From: Thalassotalea_B sp049613795
GTDB lineage: Bacteria > Pseudomonadota > Gammaproteobacteria > Enterobacterales > Alteromonadaceae
DNA length: 22,116 nt
Reading direction: 5' to 3'
Assembly: GCA_049613795.1 (NCBI GenBank)
Contig: JBMZCX010000050.1
Location: forward strand, 1-22,116
Part shown: in pieces, positions 15,301 to 22,116 of the stretch
How the letters are laid out: the number at the start of each line of letters is the position of its first letter
Numbering within the stretch: the stretch's first letter is position 1
Position numbers and translations under genes: made by a program
Notes under the pieces: model-generated
Told to the model about the DNA's origin: nothing
Databases searched by the model: none
Seen by the model: only the letters and a program-made list of their open reading frames with translations

Positions 15301-17040
15301 TTGGAAATGGAACCGGACTATAAAAATTATAATTTATCTGAACTAGAAAGCACATATTCTTATATTGATAAAGATGCCTACCCAGAACGAGCGAAAAAAC
15401 TAAAAGAAGAAATTGAATCCCGTTTAAATTCAGACAAAGAGTTCAATGAGAATAAATCTGATGAACATATAAATGAAAAGGAATACCAAGCACCTGATGG
15501 AAATTGGTTTAAGTTACATTGGCAAGGGCTTTTACCATTAGATCTTAGTTATTGGGTCAATGTATTCGCTATTGGTATAGCATTCTTATTTATTACACCA
15601 CCATTATTTCAATACTTGGCTGATAGTGAAGCATCTTCTACATTGAGAGGACTACTTATTATCACATTTTATGTGGTAATAACTGGTGTATCTGTTTGGC
15701 AATTGACAGGGCTTTATCGCTCTGCTGATAAACACACCTCTAGAGGCGGCTCCTCTGGTTGGGCAATGATAGCTAAACTGATGGTTGTGATTGGTATTGG
15801 CCGCTATTGTTTTGAGATGAATCAGACAGGCATTCCTTTCATTTTAGAGAGTGGGAAACTAGTGGTTGGGGAATCAAAGTTGCCACCATTATCTATCCGG
15901 GTCATGAATCAGGGCACCGAAGTAGAGCTTCAGGGAGGACTTGAATTTGGAACATCTATCGACTTGTCTCAAGTGTTAATTGATAACCCTTCGATTAAAA
16001 TAATTCACTTAAATAGTATTGGAGGTCGTATAGCAGAAGCTAAAAAGTTAGCTAAATTAGTGAAGCAGAATAATTTAATAACATATAGCAAGACACAGTG
16101 CCTATCTGCTTGTCCCATTGTATTTCTGGCTGGAAAAGAGAAGTTATTAGGAAATTCTGCCAAATTAGGTTTTCATAGTGTTTCATTTGGAAGTGTTTCA
16201 GGTAGTGAAGTTGAAGAATTGAACAAGTCTTTAATTTCTCAACTCGAACAAGCTAAAGTCCCATCGTGGTTTGTTACAAAAGTATCGAAAGTAGGTTCTG
16301 AGGATATGTGGAATCCATCAACTGACGAGCTTATTAATGCTGGAGTTATTGATAAAGTAGTAGATACGGGAAGCTATGCTCATAGTGGCGTAAGTGACTG
16401 GCAAAATCCAACAACAATCGACCAAGAATTACAAAAGCATGAAGTTTATAAAAGCCTCAATCAATTTGATAAAGAAGGCTATAAAGTTATAAAAGAAAAG
16501 ATGGTTGCAGCAATAAAAGATGGAACACCATTAAATACTCTAACGACTAGTGTTAACCAATACCTTTATATTGAAAGGCTAAATCACTATATGCAGTTGG
16601 GTGGGGATGAAGAAGTTATTCAATATATGGATTCTCAAATTGTACAGATGGAATATTTGAAGGGCGATTATCCTGCTAAATGTGCTTCATATACATATCC
16701 AGAAGTGTTCGATGCAAATATTGCTAATAATATACCTAGTTTATTACCTTCAGAAGTAAGTGAAAAAGAAAACATTGCTTTTAACTCATTAATTAAATCA
16801 CTATCGCCCACCAATTATATAGTAAATAAAGAAGAGCAAACTGCGATCATTACTGGTGTTGTTGAAAAAATGATAGCGGTAGATAGTTCGTATGGGGACG
16901 TTCTCAGCAATCCAGCTAAATATCACGAAGATCCAGATATACTATGCACAGTAGGTATTATGCTTAATAAGGAAATCAACGCATTACCGCTGGAGAAGGC
17001 TGGTTCCTTGCTGAGAAGCTTTTATCGAACAGAGTCTTAA
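15301..17040 (+). CDS. Membrane-anchored protein with ClpP/SppA-like domain, function unknown
   Basis: I do not recognise a named gene. The 579-residue product starts with a hydrophilic segment (about 1-75) containing a YNLSELESTYSYIDKDAYPE motif, then three hydrophobic helices (about 85-107, 114-137, 153-171) and a long domain predicted outside the membrane. Residues about 190-365 look like a ClpP/crotonase-fold serine peptidase of the SppA/COG3904 style: the glycine turn NSIGGRIAEAKKL, a candidate nucleophile Ser269 in CLSACPIVFLAG, His292 in LGFHSVSFG and ELINAGVID. The remaining 200 residues are unassigned. TTG is taken as start because AAAGGA lies seven bases upstream; an ATG two codons later is possible. 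Frequent AGA and ATA codons contrast with the gcv genes, and conserved neighbours are lacking, so it is probably accessory. Protease activity is not shown. Confidence 0.75.
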   Translation: MEMEPDYKNYNLSELESTYSYIDKDAYPERAKKLKEEIESRLNSDKEFNENKSDEHINEKEYQAPDGNWFKLHWQGLLPLDLSYWVNVFAIGIAFLFITPPLFQYLADSEASSTLRGLLIITFYVVITGVSVWQLTGLYRSADKHTSRGGSSGWAMIAKLMVVIGIGRYCFEMNQTGIPFILESGKLVVGESKLPPLSIRVMNQGTEVELQGGLEFGTSIDLSQVLIDNPSIKIIHLNSIGGRIAEAKKLAKLVKQNNLITYSKTQCLSACPIVFLAGKEKLLGNSAKLGFHSVSFGSVSGSEVEELNKSLISQLEQAKVPSWFVTKVSKVGSEDMWNPSTDELINAGVIDKVVDTGSYAHSGVSDWQNPTTIDQELQKHEVYKSLNQFDKEGYKVIKEKMVAAIKDGTPLNTLTTSVNQYLYIERLNHYMQLGGDEEVIQYMDSQIVQMEYLKGDYPAKCASYTYPEVFDANIANNIPSLLPSEVSEKENIAFNSLIKSLSPTNYIVNKEEQTAIITGVVEKMIAVDSSYGDVLSNPAKYHEDPDILCTVGIMLNKEINALPLEKAGSLLRSFYRTES

Positions 17041-17154
17041 TTTAGTTATAAACTTTATTCAATTTTTAATTAGTAAAATTTACTAGATTTGTTTTCTTGT
17101 CACAAACTTAATTAAAGCATGACACTATTTGATATAAAATGATCAAACTTCAAC

Positions 17155-19173
17155 TTAGTTTAGTGATAAAGGCAATTTAATATTTACTTTTACGCCATGG
17201 TTTTCAGCTAAATCGTATGCTATTTCGCCTTTTAGTTGGTGCACCACACGATTATATAGAATAGTCATGCCTAAGCCTGTGCAGTTTGTGTTTCGCTTGG
17301 TTGTGTAGAAGGGTTCGAATATTTTTTCTCTATTTTCAGCAGGAATGCCTTGGCCATTATCTTGGTAGATAATGGTCATAAAATTATCGATTTGGCAGGT
17401 TGAAATTGAAATTTTATTATCCTCTTTATTTTCAAAAGCGTGGATAATAGAGTTTTGAATGATCTGATGCAGTACATCTACGATCATATGAAAATAACTG
17501 GTTATTTTTGTGTCTTCGTAAATGTTTAGAGTAACGTTAATATTACCTTTTTCTAAAAGCTCTTTGTTTGCTAATAACACATGTTGTATCGGCTCATTTA
17601 TTGAAAAAGTACGCATTTTTTCTGTTTGTATTTGAGGAGACAGCGACTTGAAATTATCTATTAGGTTAATCACTTTTTCCATGTTTCGATTAATTATTTG
17701 ATATGATTGGTGAGAAAAGTTTTCAAAGTTTTCAAGCTCTTTTTTTGTTAATTTCTGTTTCTTAATTAGTGCTAAAAAATTTGCGATATTATCTTCAGTT
17801 TGACTTAACGCCGTAATTGCTACGCCAAAAGGGCTATTCATTTCGTGAGCAACACCTGACACTAAGCCTATCATGCTCGCCATTTTTTCAGTTTCAACAA
17901 GTTTTTCTTGGGTGTCTTTTAAATCAGCGATAGTGTTTTCAAGTGACTGTGTTCTTAATACTACGGTTTCTTCTAAATGTTTATTTAAACTGATCAGCTC
18001 ATTGGATTTTAATTCAACTTTTTGCTTATAGTCTTCAAAGCGAGATCTAATTTTATTAGAAAGAAGTATTGATAAAATAAATACGGGGATACACACTAAT
18101 AGACCAAATAGAATAAATTGATAGCGCTGTTGTTGGTTCTCTTTAATAAGCTCTTCTTGTCTTAGTTTTATCGTATCATCAAGCTCGTCTATGTAAATAC
18201 CAGCGCCAACTGCCCAGTTCCAGTCTTGGTATCCCTTTACGAAAGACATTTTTTGTGCAGGAACGCCTGTTGAAGGTTGCATTGCTCCCGAGTAAGAGAT
18301 AAAACCTTCACCTGATTGCGCAACTTTTATAATTTTTTTACTGACTAATACGGCATCATTATTAGATATGTCTGCTATGTTTTTTCCTATATATTTATCG
18401 ATGTAGTGGTTTAAAAAATTACCTTGATGATCAAGTACGAAAATATAGCCGTCATTATTATATGAAATATCTTGAATATGCTTTAGTAGGCGTTTTTTTA
18501 GATCAGATTCAAAGTCTTCGACGTATTCACCTGTGCCAACAAACCAATTGTAGGGTTTAAAATGTTTTACATAGCCGACTTTTTCAAATGACTTTGTCGA
18601 ATTTTTTACCGTAGGTTTGTTGTACCACCATGTTAAAAACCCTTCGCCCTTTTGGGTGGCAATGTTACTTACTTGGCGAATAATATAAGCGCCCTTTACG
18701 TCTTGAGAGTCCCATAAGTTTTTTCCTTCAAGATGTACAAGAGTGGGAAGCATTAACACTTTTCCATTGGTTTCATAAAGAAAGAAATAACCTCTACCGT
18801 CATTAAATCTAATTTCTCTTAGGGCATCAATCACCATTTTTTTTATTTCGAGCGGGGTACTTTGTGGGTTTTTTGTATAGATAGACTCTATTATTGCGTA
18901 GGCATCATTGGTTCTTTCTTTGATATTCTCTTTGATTCGGTGAACGGTTTGCTTTCGCTCAGCAATAATATAATTGTAAACGCGTTCCACTTCGCTTTTA
19001 ATTAAGGCCTTTCGTTCTAGTATAAACTCATCTTCTATTTCTTTAAGGTTGTTTTCAAATGCCTGATTGTTTTTCTGAGTGATAAACAGAATGGAAAAAA
19101 GAGAGATCATAAGCACAAAAATAGGTACAAGTCGTGTAATGTTGATGAGCCTAAGTTCTTCTCTCGAAAGCAT
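17155..19173 (-). CDS. Double-Cache sensor histidine kinase
   Basis: Inner-membrane sensor of 672 residues. A first transmembrane helix (about 12-32) and a second (about 351-373) bracket a periplasmic region with two Cache-like domains (about 60-225 and 228-340), seen from the paired patterns RGYFFLYETNGKVLMLP / WNWF-VGTGEYVEDF and DGYIFVLDHQGNFLNHY / WAVGAGIYIDEL. After a coiled coil (about 380-430) come the phospho-acceptor His443 in VAHEMNSPFG, the N box with Asn574 (QNSIIHAFEN), DNGQGI (605-610), the F box EKIFEPFYTT and the G2 box TGLGM. HEMNSP is typical of orphan-like HPK4 kinases. No receiver domain and no response regulator gene is nearby. Cache pairs usually bind small organic molecules; the ligand is unknown. 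AAGG five bases upstream supports the start. Confidence 0.92.
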   Translation of the reverse strand: MLSREELRLINITRLVPIFVLMISLFSILFITQKNNQAFENNLKEIEDEFILERKALIKSEVERVYNYIIAERKQTVHRIKENIKERTNDAYAIIESIYTKNPQSTPLEIKKMVIDALREIRFNDGRGYFFLYETNGKVLMLPTLVHLEGKNLWDSQDVKGAYIIRQVSNIATQKGEGFLTWWYNKPTVKNSTKSFEKVGYVKHFKPYNWFVGTGEYVEDFESDLKKRLLKHIQDISYNNDGYIFVLDHQGNFLNHYIDKYIGKNIADISNNDAVLVSKKIIKVAQSGEGFISYSGAMQPSTGVPAQKMSFVKGYQDWNWAVGAGIYIDELDDTIKLRQEELIKENQQQRYQFILFGLLVCIPVFILSILLSNKIRSRFEDYKQKVELKSNELISLNKHLEETVVLRTQSLENTIADLKDTQEKLVETEKMASMIGLVSGVAHEMNSPFGVAITALSQTEDNIANFLALIKKQKLTKKELENFENFSHQSYQIINRNMEKVINLIDNFKSLSPQIQTEKMRTFSINEPIQHVLLANKELLEKGNINVTLNIYEDTKITSYFHMIVDVLHQIIQNSIIHAFENKEDNKISISTCQIDNFMTIIYQDNGQGIPAENREKIFEPFYTTKRNTNCTGLGMTILYNRVVHQLKGEIAYDLAENHGVKVNIKLPLSLN

Positions 19174-19453
19174 ATGCGCCTTATGGTGCTAGTTAATGTA
19201 TTATTTCTATTTATTTAGTGAAGCGCTAAAAAGAGTGCTGGCGACTTATTATTCACTTAATGATTAAATGTAGAGCATTGTTGTTTGATTATATTAATAA
19301 TTTTTTATAAAAAATGAAAGCTTGTCTTAGCTTAAGTTCTTTTTATTAAAAGTATTAAGTGAGTATAGTGAATTTGTAAACAGTGCTTATCAATTTGAAA
19401 TTAGAGTACAATAGAGCGCTACTCGCAATAATTTACAATATACTCCAACAAAA

Positions 19454-20656
19454 ATGTTTAAAAAACCTTCATTTAATACTTCACCTTTAACGCAATATCA
19501 GCACTTGGTTAGCTCAAATAATATTAGCTTTGATGACAGTCAGCAACAAGCCGTTGCCTTATTACAGCAGCTATATTTAAACTTACAGTCTCAAAACGAA
19601 GGTAATATTAACGTAAGAATAAAAAACAAAGGCGTTTATTTATGGGGTAAAGTAGGGCGTGGTAAAACGTTTTTAATGGACTTATTTGTTAACAGTTTGC
19701 CGAGTTCAATATGTAAACGACAGCATTTTCATCATTTTATGAAAGACGTACATCAGCAACTTATTGCGCTTTCTGGTAACGCAGAGCCGTTACAACATAT
19801 TGCTCAACAATTTAGTCAGCAGTACCAAGTGCTATGCTTTGATGAGTTGTTTGTTTCAGATATTGGCGATGCAATGTTGCTAGGCAATTTACTGCAATTT
19901 ATGTTTGAGCAAAATATTGTGGTGGTAAGCACCAGTAATTGTGCGCCCAATGAATTATACCGCAACGGCCTACAACGCGACCGTTTTTTACCTGCCATTG
20001 CGGCCATTGAAAACAACACTTACGTATTACAATTAGCGGGCAAGCATGATCATCGGCTGCGCACGCTAACGTATGTACAAAACTACTTTGAACTACCTTA
20101 CTTGGCTGAGCAACAAATTGCCTTGCATCAAACGTTACTTAATCAGTTTAATTTAACCTTACCCGTAACGGCGCCTTCAGATAATGTCATCACAATTTTA
20201 GGGCGAAAAATTAACTATATTGCTCAACATAAAGTGGACCATAGCGGTGTTATTTGTTTTGAATTTTCAGCGCTATGCCAAGGGCCCCGCAGCCATTTTG
20301 ACTATGTTGAATTAGCGAAACAATTTAACACCATATTACTGTTTAATGTGCCACCCATGAGCGGACAAGCGTATGAAAGAATAAAAGCTAGAGGCACAGA
20401 GGATAATGGTTCAAACATTAATGTTGCAGCAGGAGCTACGGGTGAGCGCGAAGTCGTATTAGCGCCAATGGACGACGCGGTTAGGCGCTTTATCGCCTTA
20501 GTGGATGAATGTTACGATTGTAAAGTGAATTTATTGATCACCGCCTATGCTCCACAAGCAGCACTTTATAATAGCGGTGCATTAATGTTTGAATTTGAAC
20601 GAACCAAAAGCCGCTTAGTAGAAATGGCATCGGCAGAGTATTTAAATCAAGTTTAG
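19454..20656 (+). CDS. zapE: Cell division protein ZapE (AFG1-like ATPase)
   Basis: P-loop ATPase of the AFG1 family, which in E. coli joins the Z-ring late in constriction and destabilises FtsZ polymers. The product has 400 residues (E. coli about 375). The Walker A motif is GKVGRGKT (65-72), followed by FLMDLF; Walker B is LCFDELFVSD (Asp130, Glu131); a sensor-like VVSTSNCAPNELYRNGLQRDRFLPAI segment follows, diagnostic of the family. The C-terminal half has FEFSALCQGPRSHFDY, also typical. It is a single gene, divergent from the histidine kinase and convergent with the nuclease-fold gene 18 bp away. No clear Shine-Dalgarno is seen and the promoter was not located in the 280-bp gap. Confidence 0.95.
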   Translation: MFKKPSFNTSPLTQYQHLVSSNNISFDDSQQQAVALLQQLYLNLQSQNEGNINVRIKNKGVYLWGKVGRGKTFLMDLFVNSLPSSICKRQHFHHFMKDVHQQLIALSGNAEPLQHIAQQFSQQYQVLCFDELFVSDIGDAMLLGNLLQFMFEQNIVVVSTSNCAPNELYRNGLQRDRFLPAIAAIENNTYVLQLAGKHDHRLRTLTYVQNYFELPYLAEQQIALHQTLLNQFNLTLPVTAPSDNVITILGRKINYIAQHKVDHSGVICFEFSALCQGPRSHFDYVELAKQFNTILLFNVPPMSGQAYERIKARGTEDNGSNINVAAGATGEREVVLAPMDDAVRRFIALVDECYDCKVNLLITAYAPQAALYNSGALMFEFERTKSRLVEMASAEYLNQV

Positions 20657-20675
20657 CTAACGCTGAGCTGATATT

Positions 20676-21833
20676 CTAAGATCGTAGCTCTAACGTTGCC
20701 AACACCACACCATGATCTGTACTTTCACCATCACGGTCAAAAACTGGGTTAATTAAGTGCCTGTCGTAAACGTGATAAGCGCTTATTTGATAAAAACTGT
20801 CGTGATAGCTGGCATCAAATTCACATGATAATAAAATATAATCGAGCACTGAGCCTTTACCGCCAAAATAATGGGTTGGTGTGCGTATATTAAGCGTGCT
20901 TTGATGACTTTCTTCTGCTTTATTAACGGTATCAATTACTTCATTTTCAATAGCGTCATTAGTTAAAGCGGTTTGAAATAGCGTCCATGCGTCATTTAAA
21001 CAATATTTGGCAAGGTAAGTATCTCGGTCAATTGATGAAACAAAGCGTAAATTATGAATAAGTAAGTGGCTAAGTACGCCATCAGTTAAGGTGTTATTAA
21101 AGTCACCCATTAATATTATTGGCTGGCCTGTTTGTTCACGTCGTTCTATTATTTCTAGCATTAACAGTGCGGCTTCACTACCACGCTGAAGTGTTGATCC
21201 CCAACTGCCCGCAACTTGTGCTTTAAAGCTTTCAATAATTGCTTTTTCGCCTGACCATTGTTGATTATTTTCATCAGGTTCAAGCATCGAGCGCTTCGAT
21301 TTAAAATGTACTACGTAACAGTCGGTATTACCGATATGAGGCACGTCAATGGTGGCTCTTAACACTTTTCGGCTAAAAGAAAAGCTTTCACTCAAACCAA
21401 TACTTTGTGCTAAGTCGGTATTGGGGGTTATCGACTGAGTGTCAACAATAGGATAACGAGAGGCAATAGCGACTACTGGGCGCTTGTAAATAAAGTCGTC
21501 AATAATTTCGGGTTGGTCAATGACTTTAAAATATTGATAACCTTGGCTTAGCATAAGTTCTTGTAATGAGTTGGTACTAAACACTTCTTGAAAACCAATA
21601 ATGTCAGGCTGGTATTCAGATAAATAATCAACTATCCAGCGCTGTTTTTTTTGCCACTGCTCAGCACTATAAATACGCTCAAATTCATAAAAAGCATTGG
21701 GAGGTTCAAGGTAGTTACATAAATTGAAACTCGCAATTTTTAGCTGTGTATTCGCCAAAGGCGTTGGTTTAACTTCTGGAGGGGTGATTGAATTGATTAC
21801 TTGTTTATCTCGGCTGTTATTAATGTATTGCAT
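20676..21833 (-). CDS. Endonuclease/exonuclease/phosphatase family protein
   Basis: Metal-dependent hydrolase of the DNase I/exonuclease III fold, 385 residues. The conserved active-site pattern is present: Asn37 (IASFNLCNY), Glu83 (IIGFQEVFS), the VVHFKSKRS segment, Asp244 and Asn246 (LMGDFNNTL), the SVLDYILLS segment and the C-terminal Asp373-His374 (STDHGVV). The family includes nucleases, inositol-phosphate phosphatases and sphingomyelinases, and the sequence alone does not choose between them. No signal peptide or lipobox is visible, so a cytoplasmic enzyme is likely. It converges with zapE, with only 19 bp between stop codons. Upstream of its start is copy B of the palindromic element, 32 bp away. 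No good Shine-Dalgarno is seen. Confidence 0.88.
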   Translation of the reverse strand: MQYINNSRDKQVINSITPPEVKPTPLANTQLKIASFNLCNYLEPPNAFYEFERIYSAEQWQKKQRWIVDYLSEYQPDIIGFQEVFSTNSLQELMLSQGYQYFKVIDQPEIIDDFIYKRPVVAIASRYPIVDTQSITPNTDLAQSIGLSESFSFSRKVLRATIDVPHIGNTDCYVVHFKSKRSMLEPDENNQQWSGEKAIIESFKAQVAGSWGSTLQRGSEAALLMLEIIERREQTGQPIILMGDFNNTLTDGVLSHLLIHNLRFVSSIDRDTYLAKYCLNDAWTLFQTALTNDAIENEVIDTVNKAEESHQSTLNIRTPTHYFGGKGSVLDYILLSCEFDASYHDSFYQISAYHVYDRHLINPVFDRDGESTDHGVVLATLELRS

Positions 21834-21865
21834 TTATTGAGTAGGATTATAGCGTATTGTCTCTA

Positions 21866-22072
21866 GGGCGTGTTGAACTTTCGAGTTTGTTTTTGTAGCG
21901 ATTTGTTGGGTATTTATACAAGGCAGAGCCTTTGTCATGTGGTTATTCCACATAAAAAGGTAATAACGCAGTAGAAATGACCAACAAACGCTGCCCAGAG
22001 GGTTCGGCTAAAAGCGCTTTACTCTTTTTAAAGGAGCCGAACAAAGTTTAACCGCGAAAGATCAACACGCCC
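21866..22072. mobile_element. MITE-like palindromic element, copy B (207 bp, TA-flanked)
   Basis: The ends are near-perfect inverted repeats: left GGGCGTGTTGAACTTTCG and right, read inward, GGGCGTGTTGATCTTTCG (17 of 18), flanked by TA at 21864-21865 and 22073-22074. Stem I has arms TTTGTTGG (21902-21909) and CCAACAAA (21981-21988) and holds a hairpin ATGTGG-TTATT-CCACAT (21937-21953). Stem II has arms GTTCGGCT (22002-22009) and AGCCGAAC (22035-22042). Shared stretches with copy A include AAGGCAGAGC, GTAGAAATG and AACAAACGCTG-like sequence. Like copy A, the left end has GAACTTT and the right end GATCTTT, so both lie in the same orientation. No open frame inside. Confidence 0.85.
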
Positions 22073-22116
22073 TAAGTTAATACATTAAAAATATGATCGC
22101 TAATTGCTTATTTATT

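Noticed and set aside
19174..19453. Promoters for zapE and the histidine kinase
   Set aside because: TACAAT near 19409 and TATAGT near 19366 resemble -10 boxes, but none had a convincing -35 at the right distance, so no call was made.
21866..22072. CRISPR or REP-type array
   Set aside because: There is a single palindromic unit with terminal inverted repeats and TA flanks and no regularly spaced direct repeats.

Overview
The window is chromosomal DNA of an AT-rich marine gammaproteobacterium. Protein sequences and gene order point to Alteromonadales, probably Colwelliaceae (Colwellia or Thalassotalea type); this is an inference from synteny, a FimV/HubP-like acidic protein, a PEP-CTERM protein and base composition, not from a search. 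Nearly all of it is ordinary core genome: the order zapA/ssrS (minus) against ygfB-pepP-ubiH-ubiI-(gap)-gcvT-gcvH-gcvP (plus) is the same neighbourhood as in Escherichia coli.

Layout. (1) 1-1298: 3' end of a fimV/hubP-like gene with a 120-bp tandem repeat, ending at a strong bidirectional terminator. (2) 1386-4278, minus strand: zapA, 6S RNA (ssrS), murI and metK; metK has its own upstream region with tandem MetJ boxes. (3) 4501-9189, plus strand: ygfB, pepP, ubiH, ubiI, i.e. a conserved small protein, proline aminopeptidase P and two flavin hydroxylases of ubiquinone synthesis. A 264-bp MITE-like element sits exactly in the ubiH stop codon, between ubiH and ubiI. (4) 9335-9931, minus: a secreted PEP-CTERM protein with a sigma-54-type promoter, inserted between ubiI and the gcv operon. 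(5) 10450-15015, plus: gcvT-gcvH-gcvP, the glycine cleavage system, with a hairpin terminator inside the operon between gcvH and gcvP. (6) 15301-17040: a three-helix membrane protein with a ClpP/SppA-like domain, looking accessory. (7) 17155-19173, minus: a double-Cache sensor histidine kinase with no partner regulator in view. (8) 19454-20656: zapE, a division-associated ATPase. (9) 20676-21833, minus: an endonuclease/exonuclease/phosphatase-fold enzyme, followed at 21866-22072 by a second copy of the MITE-like element.

The most interesting material is non-coding. Two diverged copies of a small TA-flanked element share terminal inverted repeats and internal hairpins whose two arms change together between copies. 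One copy landed in a stop codon without destroying it. The regulatory sites match the genes beside them: MetJ boxes at metK, a GG-N10-GC sigma-54 signature at the PEP-CTERM gene, and a 6S RNA with a clear promoter and full closing stem. I found no CRISPR array, tRNA, rRNA or autonomous transposase gene.
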